Shown in pieces: positions 1-8,547 of a stretch of DNA of 32,373 nt. Position 1 is the first letter of the stretch, and every line of letters starts with the position of its first letter. The position numbers and the translations under genes were made by a program. This stretch comes from Candidatus Iainarchaeum sp. (GTDB lineage Archaea; Iainarchaeota; Iainarchaeia; Iainarchaeales; JAAZKV01), in the NCBI GenBank assembly GCA_028701835.1, contig JAQVQA010000006.1:1-32373 (forward strand). The letters run 5' to 3'. Below the pieces are notes generated by a model that saw only the letters and a program-made list of their open reading frames with translations, was not told the origin of the DNA and made no database searches.

Positions 1-116
1 CACCATAAAAATCATTATTTTTATCTACCTCAAAGTCCACTGACTTTTCGGACACCATAAAAATCATTATTTTTATCTACCTCAAAGTCCACTGACTTTT
101 CGGACACCATAAAAAT
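1..116. repeat. Tandem direct repeat, 52-bp unit, about 2.2 copies, possibly continuing left of the window
   Basis: Units 1-52 and 53-104 are identical (caccataaaaatcattatttttatctacctcaaagtccactgacttttcgga); a third partial copy starts at 105. Each unit has two inverted repeats: ATAAAAAT-catt-ATTTTTAT and AAAGTC-cact-GACTTT. Confidence 0.95.
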
Positions 117-142
117 AAAAAAAATCACTGTGCTTCACACAG
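109..142 (-). terminator. Intrinsic terminator-like hairpin plus T-run for the L15e gene
   Basis: On the minus strand CTGTG-tgaag-CACAG is followed by TGATTTTTTTTATTTTT, just 3' of the L15e stop. Confidence 0.55.
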
Positions 143-165
143 CAATTCTTGTTTAAACTAATTAT

Positions 166-759
166 TTACCCAAAGTGCTTATCAAGAGCTTTCTTTGCTC
201 TTATCTTTCGCTTGTTCTTCAAGTTAGTAATTTTATTAGCTCCACCAGCAAAAGTCTTTCCTCTCTCTGCTCTACCTTGATGCCCATGAGCCAAGTACTT
301 TAAATTCTTGTCAGCCAAAATAGTTGAAGCACTCCTATCAGCCATAACTACTTCAAAATAATGCCACTTACCATCCTCAGCTATTTTATAAGAACCAAGT
401 GCTTCAGCATTTTCAAAATACTTTGAAACTTTCTCCTCAGCCATTGCCTGAGTACTAATTCTCCTTGATAATTTAGCTTGACCTTGTCTCTTTGGCCTTC
501 TTTTGTTTTTTGGTCTATGATGAGTACCAGTTCCTTTCCTAACCCTAGCTCTTGCAACAAAAATACCTTGCTTTGCTTTATACCCAACGCTTCTTGCACC
601 AACCAAATTAGTTGGCTTTTCTAACTTAATAACAGCTCTATCTTCTTTTCTAAACTCAATCCCTCTTTTTCTCATCAATCCAGAGTAATCATAATTGTCA
701 TCACTACTACCCTTCCACTCATTTTGAAACGTTTGTTTAATATATTTAGACGCACCCAT
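166..759 (-). CDS. rpl15e: 50S ribosomal protein L15e
   Basis: Full-length match to the L15e family by eye (MGASKYIKQTFQNEWK..., KGTGTHHRPKNKRRPKRQG...). Confidence 0.95.
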   Translation of the reverse strand: MGASKYIKQTFQNEWKGSSDDNYDYSGLMRKRGIEFRKEDRAVIKLEKPTNLVGARSVGYKAKQGIFVARARVRKGTGTHHRPKNKRRPKRQGQAKLSRRISTQAMAEEKVSKYFENAEALGSYKIAEDGKWHYFEVVMADRSASTILADKNLKYLAHGHQGRAERGKTFAGGANKITNLKNKRKIRAKKALDKHFG

Positions 760-842
760 TATAAATTCACCAAAGCTAATAAAAAGAATTCCTTAAAAAA
801 GCATTTATAAAGCTAACTACTAAACGAATTTTTTGCTTTTTA

Positions 843-984
843 CTACCCCCTCCACTAACTAAAGTAAGTGGTTTACCCCCAAATGCAAAAGAATTTCCCA
901 CAAAACAACACAATGCAACAAATGGTTCATTTACCCCCTAAAAGAATGAGTAGTTTTCGCTAACATTTCTTAAAAGTTGAATAA
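843..984 (+). promoter_or_regulatory. Intergenic element copy A, homologous to copy B at 8369-8508; strand assumed from downstream gene
   Basis: Alignable over ~140 nt with 8369-8508: shared CT[AG]CCCCCT..AC.AACTAAA, TTCCCCACAA-like, ACAAAACAACA.AAT, TCATTT.ACCC.TAAA.GAA, TAGTTTT.GC.AAC.TTT.TTAAA.GTTGAATAA. Confidence 0.6.
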
Positions 985-1048
985 GAAAAAAAAACCAAAA
1001 AAAGCTTTTTAGACTAATACTTAAAACTTTTGAATAACTAAATTAATT

Positions 1049-2110
1049 ATGCAAAAACAAGGCAAAAAGAACCCAAAAACCTGTGAACAATGCACAAAAA
1101 AAACTAGTGTTACATTACCTTACGGCCCACACTATTTTTGTGAAAAACACTTCACGAAATTCTTTGAGAATAGATTCAAAAAAACTATTAGAAAATACAA
1201 TTTATTTAAACCAAAAGAAAAGTTATTAATTGCATTAAGTGGCGGAAAAGATTCCTGCGTATTACTATACTTGATCACAAAATACTATTCAAAAAGCAAT
1301 TCTATCCAAGCATTGATAATAGACGAAGGTGTAAAAGGATATAGAGAAAAAGCAATCAATGTTGCAAAAGAATTATGTTCAAAACTCAACGTGAATTACC
1401 TCGTAGTCAAATTCAAAAAAGAGTTTGGGTTAACAAATGATAAATTAATGCCCTTAGTTTTATCAAACCCAACTCTTGGAGGAACATGTGCTTTTTGTGG
1501 AACAATGAGAAGAAACCTAATGAACAAATATGCAAAAAAATTAAGAGCAGATAAACTACTTACAGGACACAATTTGGATGATGAAGTACAAAGCTTTGTA
1601 ATGAATGTTTTTAACAATGATTTTAAAAGACTCAAAAGAATGAATGCAACAAGCGGAATAATTGATTATGAAGGATTTGTTAAAAGAATAAAACCACTTT
1701 ATGAGACCCCTGAAAAAGAAATAATAACATACGCCGCAATTAATGAAATAAAACATTACTCACAAGAATGCTGTCCATATTCTTGGACTGCAAAAAGAAA
1801 CGAATACCGCGAAATGCTAAACACTTTTGAGAACCGATTCCCAGGCACAGAATACTCTATATTAAGATTTTTTGAAAATCTAAAACCTTATTTAAAGTCA
1901 AATAAAAATAGTGAAAATAAAATAATTCACTCTCTTCACGAATGCAAAAATTGTAAAGAACCAACTGAAAAAGATTATTGCAAAACTTGCGAAATGATTC
2001 AACGAATAAAAAAAGAAGAAATGAAAACAAAAAACAAAAAAGAAGAAAAAGATTTAACTCACTTAAATAAATACAATAAAAAACTTACTTGTAAAACTAC
2101 AAAAAATTAA
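1049..2110 (+). CDS. tRNA 2-thiolation protein, Ncs6/TtuA (TIGR00269-like) family
   Basis: PP-loop LSGGKDS, CxxC motifs at both ends, central CAFCGTMRR and TGHNLDDEVQ motifs. Confidence 0.88.
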   Translation: MQKQGKKNPKTCEQCTKKTSVTLPYGPHYFCEKHFTKFFENRFKKTIRKYNLFKPKEKLLIALSGGKDSCVLLYLITKYYSKSNSIQALIIDEGVKGYREKAINVAKELCSKLNVNYLVVKFKKEFGLTNDKLMPLVLSNPTLGGTCAFCGTMRRNLMNKYAKKLRADKLLTGHNLDDEVQSFVMNVFNNDFKRLKRMNATSGIIDYEGFVKRIKPLYETPEKEIITYAAINEIKHYSQECCPYSWTAKRNEYREMLNTFENRFPGTEYSILRFFENLKPYLKSNKNSENKIIHSLHECKNCKEPTEKDYCKTCEMIQRIKKEEMKTKNKKEEKDLTHLNKYNKKLTCKTTKN

Positions 2111-2119
2111 TGATTTTTA

Positions 2120-3856
2120 TTAATTGCTCTTACTTAACACATTCTCCATTATTTGAGTGAATTGCTTTTCAAATTTAGTTAGTTCCTCCATTTTTGCGTC
2201 AATTGCAAGTGTTTTCTCTTCAAGAGTTTTTTGAGCAAATTCATTCTTTTTGTTTAACTCTTCGATTGAGGAATTTATTTGAGATAAACTCTTTTGCATA
2301 TTATCAATAAACTCTACCCTAAATTTTTCGAGCGTTTTTATTTTATCATCTAATAATTCAGGAGAAATTCTTTTATTAGTAGCTTGAAGTTTATTTAACT
2401 CGACTTCAAGTTTTCCAATCAATTCATCAGCCCGCGTAATAGCAATCTGTTCTATTTTTTGTTCTGCTTGAGAAAGCATTCCTTCAGCAATATTTTTTTC
2501 TAATTCAAGCGTCTTATTTACTCTAACATCCATTTGATTTAATTGATTTGAAGCCGAATCCAAAAAAGCTTGAGCTTGGGATTTAGTCTTAATCATTTCT
2601 GAATTAACTTCAATAAGCAACTGTGCTTTTGTTTTCTTTGCATCTTCCAAAGCAGATTTAATTCCAATAATTGATTCTTGTTGCTGTTTTTTTATTTCAT
2701 CCATTAGCTTAAGATTTTCTAAAAGATGTTTATTGTATTGTTTTAATTCAGCAATTTTCGAATCAATTATAAAAGTTATTTCTTTTTGTTTCTGTTCAAG
2801 AACCTCTTTATTACTTGAAATCAAAAGCTCTTTTTGAGAATCCATTAGAACCTTCATTTGATACAATTCTTTTCTCAATGCTTCATCCACACTTTGATTA
2901 ATCTTTAAATCAACTTCTTCTTTGAGTTGCTTCATCTCCGCTAATTTAGTATTAACTGCAACTACAATTCCTTTTTTCCAAAGTTCCTCAAAACCGGTAG
3001 AAGGTTTCACAAAATCATTTTTTGAATAAAAAGATTTTTCAGAATATTCTTCTTGATTATTTTTAATCCCCAAATTAATAGAACTTTTATCACTACTTTT
3101 TTCTAAATTAGACTTATTTTCCGAAAAATTAATTGACGCACTTTTTTTCGGATAAGAATTATCTAAATTAATTGAAGAAAAATCATTTTTATTAGGCAAA
3201 CTTTTGGCATCAATTTCTTTTGAAGAAGATTGATTCACAGAGTCCAAAACTCTCTTTGAACTCTCTTCAAAGTCAATTACTCCCTCACTACTAGCACTAC
3301 TAACAGGCTTTTTATTCAATAAATCATCTTTTTTTGCATTATCAGAATTAGTTTTAGTACCCTCACTTAAAACACTTGTTTCTTTAATTTCATTCCCATT
3401 TATTTTTAATGATTGGTTTGCAACATCACCAACCATTTTTTCACTAGATTCTTGAGTTGATTCTAGTTCTTGAGTTGATTCTAGTTCTTGAGTTGATTCT
3501 AGTTCTTGAGTTGATTCTAGTTCTTGAGTTGATACCCCCTTATGATTTTTTTTAACAAAAGGAATTTGCGAAATCACTTGATCATTCATACTCAATTTTT
3601 TTACAGTATCATCAAAAACTTCTTTTGAAGAAGATTTTGTTTTAAAATTAGTTTGATTTTCATTAACAATATTTTCTTGTTGAACATCTTCTTTTTTAAT
3701 AAAAGAAGTATTAATTTCTTTAGCTTCTTTGATCAATTCAATTGCTTCTTCCTTACTTAATCCGACATCAGACAAATTTTCCATTATTTCGCTATCAGAG
3801 ACATTCAAAGACAGCAACTTTTTAATGGACTCAATTACTAACTGACGCTTATCCAT
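2120..3856 (-). CDS. Long coiled-coil protein with UBA-like N-terminal helices and a Ser/Thr/Glu-rich repeat region
   Basis: ORF of 578 aa; N-term MDKRQLVIESIKKLLSLNVSDSEIMENLSDVGLSKEEAIELIKEA; (ESTQEL)n repeat; long heptad-like C-terminal half. Confidence 0.7.
   Translation of the reverse strand: MDKRQLVIESIKKLLSLNVSDSEIMENLSDVGLSKEEAIELIKEAKEINTSFIKKEDVQQENIVNENQTNFKTKSSSKEVFDDTVKKLSMNDQVISQIPFVKKNHKGVSTQELESTQELESTQELESTQELESTQESSEKMVGDVANQSLKINGNEIKETSVLSEGTKTNSDNAKKDDLLNKKPVSSASSEGVIDFEESSKRVLDSVNQSSSKEIDAKSLPNKNDFSSINLDNSYPKKSASINFSENKSNLEKSSDKSSINLGIKNNQEEYSEKSFYSKNDFVKPSTGFEELWKKGIVVAVNTKLAEMKQLKEEVDLKINQSVDEALRKELYQMKVLMDSQKELLISSNKEVLEQKQKEITFIIDSKIAELKQYNKHLLENLKLMDEIKKQQQESIIGIKSALEDAKKTKAQLLIEVNSEMIKTKSQAQAFLDSASNQLNQMDVRVNKTLELEKNIAEGMLSQAEQKIEQIAITRADELIGKLEVELNKLQATNKRISPELLDDKIKTLEKFRVEFIDNMQKSLSQINSSIEELNKKNEFAQKTLEEKTLAIDAKMEELTKFEKQFTQIMENVLSKSN
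3451..3532. repeat. In-frame 18-bp minisatellite inside the coiled-coil gene
   Basis: cttgagttga recurs with 18-nt period at about 3451, 3469, 3487, 3505 and 3523, encoding (ESTQEL)n. Confidence 0.95.
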
Positions 3857-4012
3857 AAAACCACAAAATTTAGTACAAATATCAAACTATCTTGTTTTTT
3901 CTTAAATAAAAAGGTTTTTATCAAAAAAAATTAGAATAAGAAATGAACAAAAAATAATTTTCTTAAATAAAATAAGAAAAAAATTTTTTGTTAGATTAAA
4001 AAATTCTTTTTA

Positions 4013-4246
4013 TTATGGAGAAACTAATATTACACTGTCCCCTCTAACAAGAACCGCACCATATTTAGTTTTAATTTCCCCTTCAACTATTTGTGAAGCA
4101 TTTTCTAAATGAAGATTCATGTGAATATCAAAAGCTTTCAATACCCCTCTAACTTGATTATTCCCTTTTAAAACAACCAATACTTCTTTATTCACTGCCT
4201 CATTTAAAAGATCAAATGGCCTATTACTCATTTCTAAACACCTCAC
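4013..4246 (-). CDS. Sm-like (LSm/SmAP) RNA-binding protein
   Basis: Sm1/Sm2-like motifs: RPFDLLNEAVNKEVLVVLKGNNQVRGVLKAFDIHMNLHLENA ... LVRGDSVILVSP. Likely start is the internal MSNRPFDLL. ORF overlaps the MinD stop. Confidence 0.9.
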   Translation of the reverse strand: MRCLEMSNRPFDLLNEAVNKEVLVVLKGNNQVRGVLKAFDIHMNLHLENASQIVEGEIKTKYGAVLVRGDSVILVSP

Positions 4247-5037
4247 TTCCTTTTGAAGAATGAAAATAATTTCTCCAAAAAACCAACTTTCTTTGCCTCT
4301 TGTGTTTGAGGCATTTTTACTCCAGTGAATCTTGAAGCTATTTTTGATATTTCTTGCGAAGCAGGAGAAGAAGGTTTTCGTATTATAACCGGTGCAATTT
4401 TTTCTTGCATGAAACTCTTCCTCACTTCAGGGTCATAAGGCACGCTACCATAAGAAGGCAATTCAAGCATATCCGAAATATCTTTTTTTGAAATTTCGCC
4501 CTTTTCATTCATAACAAAATTAATAACTACTCCAATAACTTTCGAACCAAGTCTTTGAGCAACAATCTTTGTTTTTAATGCATCAGCAATAGCAGGCGAA
4601 GTGGGCATTGTTACAAGAAGCGTTTCTTGGGCAGAACTCAAAGCAGAAAGAACATTTTTTTCTATCCCCGCAGCAACATCAAGTAAAATATAATCATATT
4701 GATCAGTTAACTGCGAAACTATGCTAGTTAACCTCTCACTATCAACCCGCTTATAATTATCAAGACTCAAACCAGATGGAATAAACCTAACTCCCTCTGG
4801 ACCATCATAAATAGAATCTTGAACTTGTGCTTCTCCCAAGAGAACATCATGAAGAGTAATTGGAGAAGATTGCATTCCAAGAATTAAAGATAAATTAGCC
4901 ATTGCAACATCAGCATCAATTAACAAAACTTTTTGCCCCATTTTTGCTAAAGCAATCCCCAAATTAGCTGTTATGGTTGTTTTACCAGTACCTCCTTTTC
5001 CAGAAGCAATTGCAATTACTCTACTCATAAAAAACAC
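4243..5037 (-). CDS. minD: MinD/ParA-family ATPase
   Basis: Deviant Walker A GKGGTGKTTITANLG, LLIDADVAMANLSLILG, YILLDVAAG; C-terminal amphipathic helix VGFLEKLFSFFKRK. Confidence 0.92.
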   Translation of the reverse strand: MFFMSRVIAIASGKGGTGKTTITANLGIALAKMGQKVLLIDADVAMANLSLILGMQSSPITLHDVLLGEAQVQDSIYDGPEGVRFIPSGLSLDNYKRVDSERLTSIVSQLTDQYDYILLDVAAGIEKNVLSALSSAQETLLVTMPTSPAIADALKTKIVAQRLGSKVIGVVINFVMNEKGEISKKDISDMLELPSYGSVPYDPEVRKSFMQEKIAPVIIRKPSSPASQEISKIASRFTGVKMPQTQEAKKVGFLEKLFSFFKRK

Positions 5038-5137
5038 TTATTAAACGAAATAATTAACTTTAAACAAAATAAAAAACTACTCTTTTTATGAAAAAACCTT
5101 TTTTTTGAAAATAAAAACTTTTTTATATTAAAAAAAA

Positions 5138-5617
5138 TTAAGCAACTTGAGTTAACTTTTTTCTATCCCCCGCGGTTTTATTCAAACTAAGCAAAGATTC
5201 AAGTTCAATTGAAAGTGCCCTTAATTCAATATTAGATAACTCCGAACCCGCTTTAACTATAAAAACTTTTTTGTTAAGAGAAAATAACATAAACCAACCA
5301 TCATTTCTTTTTATTAAAACAGACTCCGAATCAGGCAATTCACTCTTAATATAAGAAAGCATTGCAGTACCCATTATCCCGTCTGTATGACCATTACCCT
5401 CACTTGAAACAACAATGCTTCCATCAAGATTAGTAACCAAAAAAGAATCTACTAAATGCTTCTTCTTCAAAATACTCAAATTTTCCTCAAAATTCTGTGA
5501 ATAAACATATTTGTGTTTTGATAAAAAATCTTTTAAAAATTCTATTTGAACTATAGGACTAGAAGTATCATCATCTAATACTCCTCGTGCAAAATTTTTT
5601 AGTATTTTAAAAACCAA
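5138..5617 (-). CDS. Roadblock/LC7-like domain protein
   Basis: LVDSFLVTNLDGSIVVSSEGNG... plus beta-strand pattern WFMLFSLNKKVFIVKAGS. Confidence 0.6.
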   Translation of the reverse strand: MVFKILKNFARGVLDDDTSSPIVQIEFLKDFLSKHKYVYSQNFEENLSILKKKHLVDSFLVTNLDGSIVVSSEGNGHTDGIMGTAMLSYIKSELPDSESVLIKRNDGWFMLFSLNKKVFIVKAGSELSNIELRALSIELESLLSLNKTAGDRKKLTQVA

Positions 5618-5642
5618 TTAAACTCACCAAGACTAAATTAAT

Positions 5643-6092
5643 TTATTTTAATTCACTCAATCCATACACTTCAAGAGGGCTCTTAGAATCAAGTAATTTC
5701 TCGAATTTGACCGAGAATACAGACGGAATGCTCTTTGGAAGCTCTTTTAAATCTATTTTATTAACCAAAAGTTTTTCATCAAACGCGGTTATTAAATCCA
5801 CTTGTGAACGAGTTAATTCAACTAAATGAAAAAAACCTTTTCCTTTTGTTTGATTAAAAAAAAATTCAAGTGCATCATTTCCTTTAAGAGTTCGTTCAAC
5901 AGCCAAGCATTCTACAATACAACCAATAATTAATCCACTCTTAAAAAAAATTATCCCCTCTTCAACAAAATTGCCTTTAACTGAGAGAATTAAATAACCA
6001 TTAAAAGCTTTTGAGGATAAATCTTGCGCCATTGAAACAAAATCAATTGGAATACTACCCTTACCCAAAATATCTCCTACAGGAAAATTCAA
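5643..6092 (-). CDS. DUF2226-like protein (PATAN/DUF4388-like fold suspected)
   Basis: SSKAFNGYLILSVKGNFVEEGIIFFKSGLIIGCIVE pattern and C-term PLEVYGLSELK. Confidence 0.55.
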   Translation of the reverse strand: MNFPVGDILGKGSIPIDFVSMAQDLSSKAFNGYLILSVKGNFVEEGIIFFKSGLIIGCIVECLAVERTLKGNDALEFFFNQTKGKGFFHLVELTRSQVDLITAFDEKLLVNKIDLKELPKSIPSVFSVKFEKLLDSKSPLEVYGLSELK

Positions 6093-6238
6093 ACCATCAC
6101 CAACTAAACAAAAAAACTTAACAGAATAAGAAATAACTAGTACTTAAAAATAACTAATCCCAAAATAATATAATTTTTTAACAAAAAAAATAATAATTCT
6201 TATCGTAAAGATATTATGAGAATAAACTATTTTTTGTT

Positions 6239-6826
6239 TTAAGATTTACTCTCTTTTTTTTCATCAACTTTTGGTTGAACAGTTACTAGTTTTTGATTCA
6301 AATTAGTAGTTGTTCTTGGTGAATCTTTTTTGTGATCAATTTTATCATTTTTTGACTCAACTTTTTTCCCTTTCAAAAAAACAACTTTATCAGCAGTGTT
6401 TTTTAGAGCCGCAGCACTCATTTCTTCAGCAACTAGCGCAACAGTTTCCTTACCATGCTCTTTGGCTTTAATTAAAGCAGGTAAAAAATCACTATCCCTA
6501 GTAGCAAATATAATGACATCAATATTTGAATTAAATGCAACTTCAGTAGCATCACAAGCCATTACAACATCCACGTCAGTAGCAGAAATTATTGGGGAAA
6601 AACCTTGATTAACAGTTGCTTCAACTAATTTATCCGAAGCAAATTGATTAAGATAAACTCGCCCAATCTTAATTGAACCAAATTTTTGCGCCTCTTTTTT
6701 AATTGAATCAATATCAATACCAAATTCTTTTCTTAACAAATTTGGCCCGTCCACAAAAACAGCTACTCTTCTAGAACGTGCGTTAAACCAAGAATTAAAC
6801 CATTTTTTTAATGAACTCACAGCCAC
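6239..6826 (-). CDS. NYN/LabA-like (PIN-fold) domain protein
   Basis: VAVFVDGPNLLRKEFGIDID ... DVDVVMACDA ... VIIFATRDSDFLPALIKAKEHGKETV acidic-site motifs. Confidence 0.88.
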   Translation of the reverse strand: MAVSSLKKWFNSWFNARSRRVAVFVDGPNLLRKEFGIDIDSIKKEAQKFGSIKIGRVYLNQFASDKLVEATVNQGFSPIISATDVDVVMACDATEVAFNSNIDVIIFATRDSDFLPALIKAKEHGKETVALVAEEMSAAALKNTADKVVFLKGKKVESKNDKIDHKKDSPRTTTNLNQKLVTVQPKVDEKKESKS

Positions 6827-6894
6827 TCAACTCAATTATTTATTAATTACTAGAAAAGCCACTAATAAAAAAACTTCTCTAAAATGAATTTAGT

Positions 6895-7617
6895 ATGAAC
6901 CCCTTAAAAACCCTTCAAAACGAGTTAAAACTCGAGAAAAATGAGGAAAAAAGAGTGATTCTTCAAAGATTCTTCAAAACTAAAAAAGGAGATTATGCAG
7001 AAGGGGATTTGTTTTATGGAATAATTGTCCCAAAAATAAGAGAAAAAGCAAAAAAGTACACAAAAAAAATGAATCTAAAACAAATTGAAGAATTGCTTCA
7101 CTCAAAAATACACGAAGAGCGTTTATGCGCATTACTTATTTTAATTGAACAATTCAAAGACAAAAACTCTAACACAAAAAATAAAAAAGAGATTTATGAA
7201 TTATACTTGAATAATACTAAATCCATTAACAATTGGGATTTAGTTGATTTAAGCGCCCAACACATTGTCGGAAACTATTTATTTGAAAATAGAAACAAAG
7301 TTAGTATTTTAAAAAAAATGGCAAAATCAGATTTTCTTTGGGACAGAAGAATTGCAATAATTTCTACATTTTATTTTATTCACAGAAAAGACTTCGAACA
7401 CACTTTAAAATTAGCAAAAATACTTCTACACGACGAACATGATCTAATGCAAAAAGCAGTTGGGTGGATGTTACGCGAAATAGGTAAAAGAGATTTAAGA
7501 GTTGAAGAAAATTTTTTAAAAGAAAATTATAAAGTAATGCCAAGAACAATGTTAAGATATGCTATTGAAAAATTTCCTGAGAAAAAAAGACAAAATTATT
7601 TGAAAGGAAAGATTTAA
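6895..7617 (+). CDS. DNA alkylation repair protein, AlkD-like HEAT-repeat family
   Basis: YGIIVPKIREKAKKY, EERLCALLILIEQF, NNWDLVDLSAQHIVGNYL, LMQKAVGWMLREIGKRD. Confidence 0.88.
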   Translation: MNPLKTLQNELKLEKNEEKRVILQRFFKTKKGDYAEGDLFYGIIVPKIREKAKKYTKKMNLKQIEELLHSKIHEERLCALLILIEQFKDKNSNTKNKKEIYELYLNNTKSINNWDLVDLSAQHIVGNYLFENRNKVSILKKMAKSDFLWDRRIAIISTFYFIHRKDFEHTLKLAKILLHDEHDLMQKAVGWMLREIGKRDLRVEENFLKENYKVMPRTMLRYAIEKFPEKKRQNYLKGKI

Positions 7618-7757
7618 ACAAATTACCAAAAAATATTTTTCCCCAAAGCATAAAAGTAATAACTTGTTTTAATGAAAACAAATTTACAAAAGAATAAATC
7701 TAATAAAAAAAAGTTTTTTTTTAAAACCCGTGAGGTTTTTAAACCAATTCACCCAAG

Positions 7758-7796
7758 TTTTCATTAATTGTTGCAATAAAAATAGCAATATGAAAA
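7758..7796 (+). promoter_or_regulatory. Stem-loop in the 5' leader of aIF5A
   Basis: TTTTCAT (7758-7764) pairs with ATGAAAA (7790-7796), inner TTGC/GCAA; sits just before a GGTG Shine-Dalgarno-like motif. Confidence 0.45.
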
Positions 7797-7816
7797 ATAA
7801 AAAAGGTGTAGTATAA

Positions 7817-8212
7817 ATGGTTGATGAAAAAAAGTTTGATCAAGCAGGATCATTAAAACCAGGTAATTTAGTTCTAATAGATGGAGAAGTTTGTCAAGTA
7901 AAATCAACTGAAAAGTCAAAGCCCGGAAAACACGGTGCTGCTAAAGTAAGAATAGTTGCTTTTAATATTTTCACTAACCAAAAAAGAGGGTTATTGAAAG
8001 GAACTGATGGCGAAGTAGAAATACCTTTAGTGCCAAAAGGAGATGCTCAAGTAGTTGCAATAATGGGAGAAGTAATCCAAATAATGGATACTACTACATA
8101 CGAGACTTTTGATGCTCCAAAACCAGATGCTGAAATTGGTCAACTAAAGTCAGGTGATAGTATTGAATACCAAAAATATGGTACAGCAATTAAAATTGTA
8201 AGAAAAAGGTGA
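7817..8212 (+). CDS. Translation initiation factor aIF5A
   Basis: LKPGNLVLIDGEVCQVKSTEKSKPGKHGAAKVRIVAFNIFTNQKR with hypusination loop Lys; preceded by ggtg motif. Confidence 0.95.
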   Translation: MVDEKKFDQAGSLKPGNLVLIDGEVCQVKSTEKSKPGKHGAAKVRIVAFNIFTNQKRGLLKGTDGEVEIPLVPKGDAQVVAIMGEVIQIMDTTTYETFDAPKPDAEIGQLKSGDSIEYQKYGTAIKIVRKR

Positions 8213-8243
8213 AGGAACAAACTTCACTTTTTTGTCTTTTTTT
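8204..8243 (+). terminator. Intrinsic terminator overlapping the aIF5A stop codon
   Basis: AAAAGGTGAAG-gaacaaa-CTTCACTTTTTT stem followed by T-rich tract gtcttttttt. Confidence 0.6.
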
Positions 8244-8368
8244 ATAAATTTAATAACAAACCATTTTAAACAATTTAACAAAATCAAAACAATCCCTTAT
8301 AATTAAAGACTCTTATTGGATTCCTTCAAAAAAAAACTCTTTAAAAATAAAATTTTTTTAAAAACAAA

Positions 8369-8508
8369 CTGCCCCCTTTACCAACTAAAATCAACAAATT
8401 TTCCCCACAAGATATATAAGTTACATACAAAACAACATAATAACACAAGGACTCATTTTACCCTAAAGAAGGAATAGTTTTTGCCAACCTTTTTTAAAGG
8501 TTGAATAA
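8369..8508 (+). promoter_or_regulatory. Intergenic element copy B, homologous to copy A at 843-984; contains TATA-like gatatataag and 3' hairpin AACCTTT-ttt-AAAGGTT
   Basis: Near-equal length (140 vs 142 nt) and manual alignment to copy A, same distance class upstream of a PP-loop gene. Confidence 0.6.
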
Positions 8509-8547
8509 TTACTCAAATTAATTAACCTTTTCTAATAATAATACATT

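Noticed and set aside
1-116. CRISPR array at the left edge
   Set aside because: Units are contiguous and identical with no variable spacers; it is a simple tandem repeat in the visible sequence.
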